64,000 nt of DNA, taken from Paenibacillus_Z sp042653205. Its GTDB lineage: Bacteria; Bacillota; Bacilli; Paenibacillales; Paenibacillaceae. A program made the position numbers and the translations under genes. Shown here in pieces: positions 43,272 through 51,705 of this stretch. The notes beneath the pieces are model-generated. The model ran no database searches. It worked only from the letters and a program-made list of their open reading frames with translations, and had not been told where the DNA came from. The stretch covers positions 434,001 to 498,000 of the forward strand of contig NZ_JBHSHY010000001.1 in the NCBI RefSeq assembly GCF_042653205.1. The letters are read 5' to 3'. Each line of letters opens with the position of its first letter. The first letter of the stretch is position 1.

Positions 43272-44357
43272 CTAAGCTTGTTTCAGGTTGTCGATGAGCC
43301 GGATATATTGCAGATCCCCTAGTCCATAGTGCGGAAATAGATGAAACAAGCGCTGTAATAATTCTTCCCGCGGCTTGCCAACATGCTTCTTAATGAATGC
43401 GGTGATTTCGTTATCTTCCTTTACATATTCCAAAAATAAACGGATTCCCTGGTACATCACGGGCATTAACGGCGTTTCGGGGAAACGATGATGAAGCAGA
43501 ACCTGTCGATAGATGTCGCTGTACCCCTCCAGCCGGATCTCCGTTTCTTCCACGTCGTAGGTCGATTCCTTCACCATATGGAAATACACTTTTCCGTCGT
43601 ATCCCCTTTGCTCTAGATACGCCAGCACGGTCAACAAATTGATTTGGCAGAACATATCGTCCCCGAACCATAACACGATGCATTTGTAACGGTTCTCGAA
43701 CAGAGGCTTAAGCGGCGCCACGGTAATCTTCCTATACTCCTCTAAAGGCACCTGATGTCCGGAAGCTCTGAGTCGTATAAATTCCTCGCTGAAAATCGGT
43801 GCGGTCGTCTCGTGCGAACACATCGCTTCATTAAAGGGGACGTAGTCGCTTTTTTCCATCAATTGATGCCGCTGAAATTGTTCATACATCATTTGCCCAT
43901 TTAAGATATTCAGGATGACTTGATCGAACGCATCCTGAATTTGATGCTGCAGGGCTTCGATTTTCAATTTCCGCGAGATGTCCATCGAATAATCCCCCTC
44001 TCTACGATTCATATCGATCTTCACGTAGGTCTGCAGCGGCTGCGGATTTTTCCTAAAGGCATTCGGGCTTAGGCCGAATGTTTCTTTAAATGCTCTCGCA
44101 AAAGCCTCCTGAGATAAAAATCCATATTTAAACGCAAGATCGATCGTCTTTTGATTCGTTTCCCTCAGCTCCATCGAAGCCAAATACATCTTCCGAAGGG
44201 ATCTATACCGTTTTATGGTGATCCCCGTCATTTGATGGAATTTGAACGAACAGTAATACGGGGAATACCCCATCTGCTGTCCCAAGCTCGCTAATGAAAA
44301 ATCGTCAAGAAGATGATCTTCGATCCAGTCAATCATCTCCTGCATCGTGTGGTCCAT
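43272..44357 (-). CDS. AraC-type HTH protein with a large C-terminal domain
   Basis: This is a 361-residue regulator with the double helix-turn-helix at the N-terminus (MQEMIDWIEDHLLDDFSLASLGQQMGYSPYYCSFKFHQMTG; IDLAFKYGFLSQEAFARAFKETFGLSPNAFRK). A roughly 240-residue C-terminal domain follows, with YKCIVLWFGDDMFCQINLLTVLAYLEQRGYDGKV and AFIKKHVGKPREELLQRLFHLFPHYGLGDLQYIRLI. This second part resembles the DUF1835-type fold found alone in other proteins (CxQN-like WFGDDMFCQIN). The start at 44357 follows GGAGG. No target operon is apparent. Confidence 0.82.
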   Translation of the reverse strand: MDHTMQEMIDWIEDHLLDDFSLASLGQQMGYSPYYCSFKFHQMTGITIKRYRSLRKMYLASMELRETNQKTIDLAFKYGFLSQEAFARAFKETFGLSPNAFRKNPQPLQTYVKIDMNRREGDYSMDISRKLKIEALQHQIQDAFDQVILNILNGQMMYEQFQRHQLMEKSDYVPFNEAMCSHETTAPIFSEEFIRLRASGHQVPLEEYRKITVAPLKPLFENRYKCIVLWFGDDMFCQINLLTVLAYLEQRGYDGKVYFHMVKESTYDVEETEIRLEGYSDIYRQVLLHHRFPETPLMPVMYQGIRLFLEYVKEDNEITAFIKKHVGKPREELLQRLFHLFPHYGLGDLQYIRLIDNLKQA

Positions 44358-44727
44358 AGGCGCCTCCTCCTCCATTGATTATAGAGGAAAATGACCGCTT
44401 CGATTTGATATAAGTTGTGCTGCGGCTTCAAAAATACGCATGATTTCGCGATTGTTGGAGAAGTTATTCGTGATGCAGGACTCCCTGACGAAAATGGCGC
44501 TGTCCTGGTATTGTCTGCTGGTCGCCGGACGCCATGGGCACGCAGCTAACCGAGTTGTTGACTAATCGTTCTTGAATCAAGTATGATACTGTCTGGACGA
44601 AACGCAGCGATAGTTAAGTGATGCGACGTAAATGTGACCTTTTTTTTGCCATATTTAAGAACAAATGTTCAAAAACTTTTCTTCGTTGTCTAGTCATTCG
44701 CCAAACCATATGAATGGAGTGTTAACG
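44358..44727. other. Intergenic region with azoreductase promoter and a possible decayed coding fragment
   Basis: TTGACT (44558-44563) and TATGAT (44582-44587), 18 bp apart, form a likely plus-strand promoter for the azoreductase. Before it, plus-strand 44434-44552 can be read without a stop as a protein-like segment (HDFAIVGEVIRDAGLPDENG, then a stop after TPWARS) that has no start codon; it may be a gene remnant or chance. A run of eight T at about 44640-44648 precedes the gene. Confidence 0.4.
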
Positions 44728-45378
44728 ATGGCCACTGTACTTTATATCACCGCTCATCCGTTTCAAAGCGATACGTATAGTTTGTCGGTTGGAGCCCAGT
44801 TCATTCAGACATACCGGGAAGTCAATCCAAACGATGAAGTGATTCATCTCGATTTGTATCGGATGGACCTTCCCCAATTCGACGCAGACCTGTTACGCCG
44901 GCGGGGTCAACCGCTAAGCGGCCCTTCGTTCGATGAATTAAGCGACGAGACGAAGGCGAAAGCGATTCGGATGCGTGAAATTCTCGATCAATTCATGGCC
45001 GCGGACAAAATCGTCATCGCAAATCCGGTCTGGAACTATTTGTTTCCTCCGGTATTGATCACGTACCTGAATGCGGTCATCGTGCCGGGACAAACGTTCA
45101 CCCGTGCCGATAACGGCCGGCGGGGACTGGGCGGCGTAATAGGGACGCAGCAAAGTAAAAAGGTGCTGCACATTCAGGCATCCGGCACCGTTCTCTCGCA
45201 CGGCGAGTTCCAAGAGGTCGAATACAGCCACAGTTATCTCAAGGCTGCCTTGAAATTTATAGGCATCGAGGATATACAGGCCATCTATGTTGAAGGCACG
45301 AGCGAGATGCCGGATCAAGCCGAGCGTATCAAAGAAGACGCCATTCAACAAGCCATTGAAATGGCCAAGCAATTTTAA
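44728..45378 (+). CDS. azoR: FMN-dependent NADH-azoreductase
   Basis: This is a 216-residue flavoprotein of the AzoR/NQO family. It shows VLYITAHPFQSDTYSLSVGAQFIQTYREVNPNDEVIHLDLY at the N-terminus (FMN phosphate loop), KIVIANPVWNYLFPPVLITYLNAV, and the FTRADNGRRGLGG and VLHIQASGTV regions. It reduces quinones and azo compounds with NADH, protecting against electrophiles. The start at 44728 follows GGAG; an in-frame upstream extension has no support. It is followed by a terminator at 45442. Confidence 0.92.
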   Translation: MATVLYITAHPFQSDTYSLSVGAQFIQTYREVNPNDEVIHLDLYRMDLPQFDADLLRRRGQPLSGPSFDELSDETKAKAIRMREILDQFMAADKIVIANPVWNYLFPPVLITYLNAVIVPGQTFTRADNGRRGLGGVIGTQQSKKVLHIQASGTVLSHGEFQEVEYSHSYLKAALKFIGIEDIQAIYVEGTSEMPDQAERIKEDAIQQAIEMAKQF

Positions 45379-45441
45379 CATTTCATTCTGGTTGACAATG
45401 GTTACCATCTGTTAAGTGTTGGAGCTTCTATACACAACATC

Positions 45442-45468
45442 AAAAAGCCGCAGCTTATGCGGCTTTTT
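45442..45468. terminator. Bidirectional terminator between azoR and the wrbA-like gene
   Basis: AAAAAGCCGC-AGCTTAT-GCGGCTTTTT; tracts on both sides serve the two convergent genes. Confidence 0.85.
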
Positions 45469-45478
45469 GCGTTTACCG

Positions 45479-46042
45479 CTAAGACAATCCCTGTAATTCC
45501 CTGCCTGCCGCGACCGCGATTGCCGTATTGGCCACGCGCTTTCCAAGCACTTCCCCTAGCGCCAGCCCGTTCGTGAACAGCGATTGAATCAGCTCATCAT
45601 TCGTATCTTCGACAGGCGACGTCACCCCGACTCCATAATACGTGCCATACAACGCATTTTCCGGAATATTAGCCGGCATGCCGACCACCATCATGCCTTG
45701 ATGCAGCATCGGCGTAATCAGGTTCAGCAAGGTCGCTTCGATCCCGCCATGAATGGTGACCGTCGTACAAAATACCGCGCCGACTTTATCCACTAACGTC
45801 CCTTTCGCCCACAAATACCCGAGTTTATCGATCCATTCCTTTAGGCCCGAGCTAATCGTGCCGAAGTGTCCGGGACATCCCCAGATAATCGCATCCGCAT
45901 CGGCCAGATCTCGCACGTTCGCCGTATTGACGTGATTGAGGAACACCTCCGTGCCCTCCACGCTTTGCGCCCCTTTGGCAATGGATCGGGCCAGCTGTTC
46001 CGTATGCCCCGCTTCGCTGTCATAGACAATATAGATTTTCAT
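45479..46042 (-). CDS. WrbA-like NAD(P)H:quinone oxidoreductase / flavodoxin family
   Basis: This is a 187-residue flavodoxin-fold protein. The FMN phosphate loop is VYDSEAGHTEQLARSIAKGA (residues 4-23), and further FMN loops are IIWGCPGHFGTISSGLKEWIDKLG and FCTTVTIHGGIEATLLNLITPMLHQGMMVVGMP, the WrbA pattern of GTxFGNM-like and TGSxHGGxE loops with changes. It would carry out two-electron quinone reduction. Its ATG overlaps the stop of the YhgE-like gene, so it is the third gene of the tetR operon. Confidence 0.85.
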   Translation of the reverse strand: MKIYIVYDSEAGHTEQLARSIAKGAQSVEGTEVFLNHVNTANVRDLADADAIIWGCPGHFGTISSGLKEWIDKLGYLWAKGTLVDKVGAVFCTTVTIHGGIEATLLNLITPMLHQGMMVVGMPANIPENALYGTYYGVGVTSPVEDTNDELIQSLFTNGLALGEVLGKRVANTAIAVAAGRELQGLS

Positions 46043-47544
46043 CGATTGAGCTCCTCTCTTGTTCGCAGACGCGCTTCCTTAGTGGCGGCATCTTTCAGCT
46101 GCAGCAGTACCTTCCGATACGCTTTATCGGTGAAAGCCCCCTCGTCGTGAGGCTGGGCAGGGGTTAAAAACGCTCGAATCGCTTTGCGATAATCGTGATC
46201 CTTGATCGCCAAGTCCGCGTGAGCCGCCGCTTCCGCGAGCGCCATTTGGACAGCCGGATCGCTCGCATCCGGCGCTGTGACAGCGTCCTGCCTGCGGCGT
46301 TCGGCCTTCCCATCAGCTTCCGCACGAGAAACGGCGCCTGGCGCGTCCGCGTCCGATCGCTTATTGTCCGTTTCGTTAACGGCCGTCCGGTGCCGCTTCA
46401 ACACCGATAAAGGAATCAGAACAGCGGCAACGCCGCCAATCGCGGCCAGCGTCCACGTCGGATGGCCCAAATTCAAGCCTCTGAAATAAAACAAATCCCG
46501 CAGCCCTTCCGCCGCGAAACGCAGCGGCAGCCAGTCGTACACGAAGCGCCGGCTGAATGCCGGCAGCAGCTCCGGCGGCGAAGCCAGGAGAGGCGCTGCG
46601 AAGAAGAAGAGCAGCATGAAGAGCGGCACGCCCGCAAAGCCCAGCCAGCTCACGACCGTCGTCTGGACCAGGAAGAACACGAAGCAGACGAGGAATAAGT
46701 ACCAGCCGATGCCGGCATAATCCGGAATGTGCAGGCCGAACCATTGCCCGGCGATCCAGAGGATGCTAAGCGCGGCGGCGCCCGACGCGGGAATGCCCAT
46801 CAGCATTTGGGAGATGCGGATACCGAAGCGATGCAGGCGGAATCCATTGTCGATCGCGCGGTTCGCCGCCACGAACAGCATCATCGTCGCGACCATCGCG
46901 GCGAACCAGACGAGCTGCGTCAGCACGACCGGCGCGTTGCCGTTCGAGCTGTTCGGGCCGACGCCGTTGATACTGCGGTTCGTGACCAGGATCGGCTCGG
47001 CAAGCGCGTCCGTCTGCTCGGGAGTCAGCGTGCCGCCAGGCCCGGCTTTCGCTAGCAGCCGTTCACGAAGCTGCACGTTGGCGCCGCCGAGCATTTGGGT
47101 TACGATGCCGCTTGCCATCGACGCGCCATTATAATTCATCCCCTGGTTCACGTACAGGACGGCGGTGGCGGACTGCGGATCGGACGAGAGCAGACTTGAC
47201 AGCTTCTTCGAGAAGTCCTGGGGAATGACCAGCGCGGCATAGGCCTCTTCACGGTTCATCGCCTGGACGGCCGCATCCTCGGAAGAAACGACGCGCCAGA
47301 CGAGCACCGGTCCCTTCCCGCCAGGCGGCTCGTCATGCTGCAGGCGCTCCGCTAGATCGCGGCCGTAATTCGCATCGCCGGCAAGCGTCATTGTCCCGGC
47401 ATCGCCTTGCACGAGCAGGACGGGCAAGTCGCGCGGCACCGGATTCACGCTGGAGCCGAGCTGCGCCAGGCCGAGGACGAGGACGACGAGAAATACAAGG
47501 AAGACTGTCAGATAAGGGTGCTTTTGTCGAAAGAAACGGATCAT
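46039..47544 (-). CDS. YhgE/Pip-family membrane protein with charged C-terminal tail
   Basis: This is a 501-residue protein with the topology of ABC-2/YhgE exporters. It has one N-terminal helix (PYLTVFLVFLVVLVLGLAQLG) and a large external domain (AYAALVIPQDFSKKLSSLLS, VLYVNQGMNYNGASMASGIV). A cluster of about five helices follows (LTQLVWFAAMVATMMLFVAANRAID to LAAIGGVAAVLIPLSVL). A roughly 100-residue charged cytoplasmic tail, atypical for the family, ends the protein and includes DLAIKDHDYRKAIRAFLTPA. Related proteins export toxic compounds or phage-receptor components. It follows tetR and precedes the wrbA-like gene, suggesting drug or quinone defence. Confidence 0.8.
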   Translation of the reverse strand: MIRFFRQKHPYLTVFLVFLVVLVLGLAQLGSSVNPVPRDLPVLLVQGDAGTMTLAGDANYGRDLAERLQHDEPPGGKGPVLVWRVVSSEDAAVQAMNREEAYAALVIPQDFSKKLSSLLSSDPQSATAVLYVNQGMNYNGASMASGIVTQMLGGANVQLRERLLAKAGPGGTLTPEQTDALAEPILVTNRSINGVGPNSSNGNAPVVLTQLVWFAAMVATMMLFVAANRAIDNGFRLHRFGIRISQMLMGIPASGAAALSILWIAGQWFGLHIPDYAGIGWYLFLVCFVFFLVQTTVVSWLGFAGVPLFMLLFFFAAPLLASPPELLPAFSRRFVYDWLPLRFAAEGLRDLFYFRGLNLGHPTWTLAAIGGVAAVLIPLSVLKRHRTAVNETDNKRSDADAPGAVSRAEADGKAERRRQDAVTAPDASDPAVQMALAEAAAHADLAIKDHDYRKAIRAFLTPAQPHDEGAFTDKAYRKVLLQLKDAATKEARLRTREELNR

Positions 47545-47606
47545 AAACAGTTCGAACCTCCAATTAGTTCATTCTACGTTCGGCTAATGAAATGCAAAAA
47601 AAGAAA

Positions 47607-48260
47607 TCACTTTCGCCATTGGGCAACGGAGAAAGCGACCATGTTGCGAATATAACTCTCGATTTCGACGTCAATCACGTTAATGAAGGAAACCTCGCGG
47701 AGCGCGCAGACGACGCCGATCGACAGCATCTGATGCGCAGCCAAGGCGTAGTCCATCTCATGGATCTCGCCTGCCTCCGCCCGCTTCCTCAGTACATCGG
47801 TGAGCGACTGGTGACGCATCTTGATCATCTCGGACATGAAGTTGCGCTGCTCCGACTGAATCGACTCCGCGTCGCGGAACATCATCCGGATGAAAGCCCG
47901 GTCTTCCGTCATCGTGCTATACAACCCGATGAGAAACTGGGCGAGTGCGTCTTCCAGCGGCTGGTTTTGCGAGATCGATGCGAGCAGCTTATCCATGCTG
48001 GCCATCCGCGCTGCCTGCGACTCGGCGAAGACTGTTTCCAAGATCTCCTGTTTCCCGCCGGGAAAATAATGATACAGCAGCCCGTCGGTAATGCCGACGT
48101 GCTTATTGATCATCCGCATCGAAGTGCCGTGAAAGCCATGCTCCGCGAATAATTCCTTGGCCCCTCGAAGTATTTGACCTTTCCGCTCCGCCGCCTGCAT
48201 GTCTCTGCTCGTCCTGGGTGTCCTACTCACTTCATTCGCCTCACTGTCCTTCAATTTCAT
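47607..48260 (-). CDS. TetR-family transcriptional regulator
   Basis: This is a 217-residue regulator. The HTH lies at residues 25-70 (KGQILRGAKELFAEHGFHGTSMRMINKHVGITDGLLYHYFPGGKQEI). The ligand-binding helical domain is variable, as usual. It is the first gene of the operon with the YhgE-like membrane protein (62 bp downstream) and the WrbA-like flavoprotein, so it probably represses them and is released by a toxic small molecule. A possible operator is at 48267-48291. Confidence 0.9.
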   Translation of the reverse strand: MKLKDSEANEVSRTPRTSRDMQAAERKGQILRGAKELFAEHGFHGTSMRMINKHVGITDGLLYHYFPGGKQEILETVFAESQAARMASMDKLLASISQNQPLEDALAQFLIGLYSTMTEDRAFIRMMFRDAESIQSEQRNFMSEMIKMRHQSLTDVLRKRAEAGEIHEMDYALAAHQMLSIGVVCALREVSFINVIDVEIESYIRNMVAFSVAQWRK

Positions 48261-48266
48261 TCAACA

Positions 48267-48291
48267 ATCGTATAACGAAATAGTATGCGAT
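48267..48291. promoter_or_regulatory. Possible TetR operator
   Basis: ATCGTATAA and GTATGCGAT flank a 7-bp centre and match at 7 of 9 positions as an inverted repeat. It sits 7-31 bp upstream of the tetR start codon. Confidence 0.35.
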
Positions 48292-48641
48292 ATTCATCTG
48301 AAAGTCAATTTAGGGCGCCGAGAGGCATTCGGCGCTGATTCGGCAGTCGCCTCTGTGGATTTATCATGAATAACTTCCATGAGGCGTGGAATTCTACTCA
48401 AACTGGCCATACGGGAGGTGGTTGCATGACATGCGTTTAATGCCAAAACATCCAACAAATAAAAGGAAGGAAACATAGATGCTTCATTTTGCGCAATCAT
48501 GAACGGTATTGCGGCTCGTCTATACTAATCATCGTTCCGGGCGGGAACGTGGCCGCGGCCATACGGCCAGCCGGCTCGGTTGGCTGTATGAGCCCTTCGA
48601 CGCCGCCCGGTTGGATCAACTACGCGGGGAGGCGTGATCGC

Positions 48642-48800
48642 ATGTTTTTTGGCAACTTTTCCGGCAGAGGCTGTTTATACAGTTTGCTGATTGCAATCGG
48701 AATCGGCTTGGTATCGTTATTGATCGGAAGAATGCTGGGTTTTTCCTTTTTTTTCTTTTTTCCATTTATTTTTTTGCCGTTTATGTTCAAACGCAAGTAA
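48642..48800 (+). CDS. Small membrane protein, hypothetical
   Basis: This is a 52-residue protein starting MFFGNFSGRGCLYSLL, with one long hydrophobic region (LIAIGIGLVSLLIGRMLGFS, then a phenylalanine-rich run) and the basic end MFKRK. The ATG at 48642 follows GGGAGG by eight bases. The frame can be extended to 48489 but without a ribosome site or coding character. The function is unknown. The preceding 48292-48641 holds no other gene; GGCGCCGA/TCGGCGCT near 48312-48336 is a small hairpin. Confidence 0.6.
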   Translation: MFFGNFSGRGCLYSLLIAIGIGLVSLLIGRMLGFSFFFFFPFIFLPFMFKRK

Positions 48801-48844
48801 CTCAACTGCGGTAGGGAACGATCGTGCGCATCCGCGTTCAGCGC

Positions 48845-48876
48845 AAAGAAGACCGAGCAGGCGCTCGGTCTTCTTT
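48845..48876. terminator. Bidirectional terminator
   Basis: AAAGAAGACCGAGC-AGGC-GCTCGGTCTTCTTT, between convergent small genes. Confidence 0.8.
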
Positions 48877-48902
48877 CGGCTTAATAAACGGTGCATGCTT
48901 CG

Positions 48903-49082
48903 CTATTCGCTCTGGCTGGGCTTCTTGCAGATGCTCGTGATCTCGAACGCTTCTTTCGGAATCCCGAGTTCGCCCGCTCTCTTCTTCTTCATGAGATAAG
49001 CCTGCTGCAGGCTGGTGGCTTTCACTTCCAGTTTGGTACCCGACGGATCCTCGAATACATAATAACACTTCTTATTGGACAT
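48903..49082 (-). CDS. Small conserved-looking hypothetical protein, 59 residues
   Basis: The minus strand from the ATG at 49082 encodes 59 residues: it begins MSNKKCYYVFEDPSGTKLEV, continues with KATSLQQAYLMKKKRAGELG and ends ITSICKKPSQSE. AGGGAG precedes the start by about ten bases, and a terminator lies just past the stop. The balanced composition and beta-then-helix pattern look like a real soluble protein. No known family is recognised. A longer open frame overlapping it in another phase (to 48838) is its shadow. Confidence 0.65.
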   Translation of the reverse strand: MSNKKCYYVFEDPSGTKLEVKATSLQQAYLMKKKRAGELGIPKEAFEITSICKKPSQSE

Positions 49083-49326
49083 AGCGGAATGTCTCCCTGT
49101 CTGCTTGAAGATTGGCTAAGCCTATTCTGTCCTTGCAACCTGTTTATATACCTGCACGAGCGCGGGCACGGCATTGGCGAAGCCCTCGCAATTCGCCTTC
49201 CGCGGCAATCGTGAGCTAATCGAATCACGGGCAAACCAACGGGACATACTCTTACAGGCAACCTGCGCAGGTACAGCCAATCGCACGCGTGAGCGTTCTT
49301 GAACAGCGTGTTGGAGGTGATGAACC

Positions 49327-49512
49327 ATGACATCTAGCCGGAATCATCAAGGGGCGCACGGGATCGGCCAAACCGAAGCGCAATTGAATCGGCAGGCCGA
49401 CGCGGCCGCAGCCATCCAAGGCGCGAACGAAACTGATCAATCGATTACGGAAGCCGCGGAGCGCGATGCGCATACTTCTCTCGACGAGATTATCGACGCG
49501 GAGCCTTCGTAA
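49327..49512 (+). CDS. Small hydrophilic hypothetical protein, 61 residues
   Basis: It starts MTSSRNHQGAHGIGQTEAQL, is rich in Ala/Gln/Asp/Glu, and ends HTSLDEIIDAEPS; it is predicted largely helical or disordered. A perfect anti-SD complement (GGAGGTGAT) precedes the ATG. The composition is reminiscent of small spore or stress proteins, but it lacks the SASP signature, so no function is assigned. Confidence 0.55.
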   Translation: MTSSRNHQGAHGIGQTEAQLNRQADAAAAIQGANETDQSITEAAERDAHTSLDEIIDAEPS

Positions 49513-49531
49513 ACAACCTCCCTTGCTGCCG

Positions 49532-49577
49532 AAAAATAAAATGAGCTGCAAGAACGTTGCTTTTCTCGCAGCTCATT
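49532..49577 (-). terminator. Terminator of the ohr gene
   Basis: On the minus strand AATGAGCTGC...GCAGCTCATT is followed by TTATTTTT. It lies about 65 bp after the ohr stop codon. Confidence 0.75.
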
Positions 49578-49642
49578 TCCAATACATCATCGGCCGGGGG
49601 GTAAGCCGCATGGCCGATCGGTTTCTTGTCGCTCAATCAGCC

Positions 49643-50071
49643 TTACCCGACAACGTTCGAGATCACCTCGATATTGCCTCGCGTCGCTTTCGCGTACGGA
49701 CACACGTGATGCGCTTCATCGACGATTTCTTGAGCGACGCTGCGCTCTACGCCTTTTATCGTAATATCGAACGTCACGGCTAGCGCGTAACCGTCGTTCG
49801 CATCCTTGCCGAGCGTTACGTTCGATTCGATCGAAACCCCTTCGGCTTTGATCTTTTTCATTCGCATAATCGTCCCCATGGCGCCTTCAAAACAAGCCGC
49901 GAAGCCCGCCGCGAACAGCTGCTCCGGGTTCGTCCCCTCGCCATTGCCGCCTAATTCCTTCGGATACCGTAAATCCACGTTCAACTTGTTATCGCTGGAG
50001 ACTGCTTTGCCGTCTCTTCCGCCTTGAACGTTAACCGTGGCCGTGTACAGTTTCTTTTCGATTTTATCCAT
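49643..50071 (-). CDS. Organic hydroperoxide resistance protein (Ohr/OsmC family)
   Basis: This is a 142-residue thiol peroxidase. The two redox cysteines are in FAAGFAACFEGAMGTI and VDEAHHVCPYAKATRGNIEV, which are the Ohr rather than the OsmC contexts. The N-terminus (KKLYTATVNVQGGRDGKAVSSDNKLNVDLRYPKELGG) and the length match Ohr. It reduces organic and fatty-acid hydroperoxides using lipoylated partners. The start at 50071 is the canonical Ohr beginning MDKIEKKLYT; the frame extends 26 codons upstream. No OhrR regulator is adjacent. Confidence 0.93.
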   Translation of the reverse strand: MDKIEKKLYTATVNVQGGRDGKAVSSDNKLNVDLRYPKELGGNGEGTNPEQLFAAGFAACFEGAMGTIMRMKKIKAEGVSIESNVTLGKDANDGYALAVTFDITIKGVERSVAQEIVDEAHHVCPYAKATRGNIEVISNVVG

Positions 50072-50188
50072 TTTACATGCACGCTCCTCTTCGTTTGTGC
50101 CAATCCGATGGCGGACACCACATTCAGGATTTCCTTCGCGTTCATTCATAATACTTGGAACGGGGATAAGGATTCGTGATGTGCGGTT

Positions 50189-50308
50189 TTACCAGCAGCC
50201 ATCCAAGTAAGCTTCATTCTTCTCGACCCATTTTCCGTACGTCTGCACCAAATCTTTCAACCGGGCGTAAGCACCCGTTAATCCATTCATCCATAAACTG
50301 CGCAGCAT
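50189..50308 (-). CDS. Possible 39-residue small protein
   Basis: The frame from the ATG at 50308 begins MLRSLWMNGLTGAYARLKDL and ends NEAYLDGCW. AGGAGG lies directly before it, though at close spacing (3 bases). It looks like an amphipathic helix. No homologue is recognised. The same frame is open upstream to 50563 but that part lacks a ribosome site. Confidence 0.35.
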   Translation of the reverse strand: MLRSLWMNGLTGAYARLKDLVQTYGKWVEKNEAYLDGCW

Positions 50309-50595
50309 ATGCCTCCTATCCTTTCTGAACAAGATGTGATGTCGGGCAACATCCATGGACTGTAGCAATCCCGAGGCACCAGGCTCCGCGTTGTCGGCCC
50401 TACAGAAATGGCTTCGTGCCGGAGCCGGACGGTATCGCTCGTTCTTGCACCTTGATCTTACCAAGCCTGCCGGCGCGCGAAATCTGTTAAAGGTCATGAC
50501 AATGCCAAGCAAAAAGCATCGCCGCAGGCCGCAGCGCATGACCATGATCACGCGCCATGCCAAAAGTCATGCTTCCGCTCTCAGATTCAAGGCGC
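50309..50595. other. Non-coding stretch
   Basis: No gene, convincing promoter or structured RNA was seen in these roughly 290 bp between the small frame and the terminator of the Gfo gene. Confidence 0.4.
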
Positions 50596-50633
50596 AAAAA
50601 AAGAACGATGAGCGCCTCATCACCGCTCATCGT
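50596..50633 (-). terminator. Terminator of the HIBADH-gfo operon
   Basis: On the minus strand ACGATGAGCG-GTGATGAGG-CGCTCATCGT is followed by TCTTTTTTT, 30 bp after the Gfo stop codon. Confidence 0.85.
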
Positions 50634-50662
50634 CCTTCTCGCTTACTATTCGGTTCGGCCGG

Positions 50663-51658
50663 TCACGCTTCGGTCGGATACGTAAGTCCCCACGGCTCCC
50701 GCACCCGGTCCAGCGTCTCCATGATGCGCACCGTCTCGTCGACGGTCAACACTTCGCTCTCCTTGCGGCCCGCGCGCAGGCACTCCATCGCCTCGATCGC
50801 CTGGTAGAAATGGCCGGACGGCTCGAGGTCGTGCTGGAAGACGACCGGCTCCTGCCCGTGCACATGCAGCGTCGCGGCCTTGGCGAACAGGAATGCCGGC
50901 ACTTCGATCCGTCCCTTCGTGCCGTAGATGACGGCCTCGTTGGTCATGGACAGCCGGATCGCCCCGTGCAGGGAGGCGGTGCGGCCGCCTTCGTATTCGA
51001 ACAGCAGCGAGAACTGCTCATCCACACCCGTCTCGCCGATCACGACGGAGCTCGCGATCTTGGAAGGCTGCTCCCCGCCGTACACCATCGACGCAAACGA
51101 CACCGGATAGATGCCGGCGTCGAGCAGCGTGCCGCCGCCCTTGTCCTTGTTCAGCAGCCGGCCTTCGGGATTCCAGCCCGCATCGAAGCCGAATTCGGCT
51201 TTCACGAGACGCACGTCGCCGATCGCGCCGCTGTCCAGCCATTCCCGTACCTTGGCGATCGCGGGCAGGTACCGGGTCCACATCGCTTCCATGACGAACA
51301 GGCCCTTCTCGCGGGCCAAATCCGCGATCTCCTTCGCCTCGGCGGCGTTGATCGTGAACGGCTTCTCGCATAGCACGGACTTGCCGCCGCGCAGCAGCGT
51401 CAGCGCGTTCTCCTTGTGAGCCGGATGAATCGTGCCGATGTAGACGATCTCGACGTCCGGATCGGCCGCGAGCTCCTCGCAGCTGCCGTACGCGCGCGGG
51501 ATGCCGAATTTCCCGGCGAACGCCTGCGCCTTGTCGAGCGAGCGACCCGCGACGGCGACGAGCTCCGCTCCAGGTGCGTGCGGCAGCTCCGAAGCAAAGT
51601 TGCTCGAGATGCCCCCCGGTCCCATAATGCCCCATTTTACAACTCGTTGTTCCGCCAT
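50663..51658 (-). CDS. Gfo/Idh/MocA family oxidoreductase
   Basis: This is a 331-residue NAD(P)-dependent sugar or trans-dihydrodiol-type dehydrogenase. It shows WGIMGPGGISSNFASEL (GxGxxS) near the N-terminus, YIGTIHPAHKENALTLLRGG, the lysine in SVLCEKPFTINAAEAKEI, MEAMWTRYLPAIAKVREWL and GTLLDAGIYPVSFASMVYG. The MEAMWTRYLP motif is typical of the dimeric dihydrodiol dehydrogenase/1,5-anhydrofructose-like branch. The start at 51658 follows AAGGAG. It lies 47 bp after the HIBADH-YCII gene, in one operon. Confidence 0.88.
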   Translation of the reverse strand: MAEQRVVKWGIMGPGGISSNFASELPHAPGAELVAVAGRSLDKAQAFAGKFGIPRAYGSCEELAADPDVEIVYIGTIHPAHKENALTLLRGGKSVLCEKPFTINAAEAKEIADLAREKGLFVMEAMWTRYLPAIAKVREWLDSGAIGDVRLVKAEFGFDAGWNPEGRLLNKDKGGGTLLDAGIYPVSFASMVYGGEQPSKIASSVVIGETGVDEQFSLLFEYEGGRTASLHGAIRLSMTNEAVIYGTKGRIEVPAFLFAKAATLHVHGQEPVVFQHDLEPSGHFYQAIEAMECLRAGRKESEVLTVDETVRIMETLDRVREPWGLTYPTEA

Positions 51659-51705
51659 GATCAAGTCTCCTTTATCGTGTAGTTAATTCTACTCTTAACG
51701 GGATA

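Noticed and set aside
50309..50563. Extension of the 39-residue frame to 124 residues
   Set aside because: It is Arg/Cys-rich and has no ribosome site, whereas AGGAGG occurs only at the inner ATG.
50309..50595. Possible riboswitch or regulatory RNA before the Gfo terminator
   Set aside because: No conserved riboswitch core or strong stem series could be drawn.
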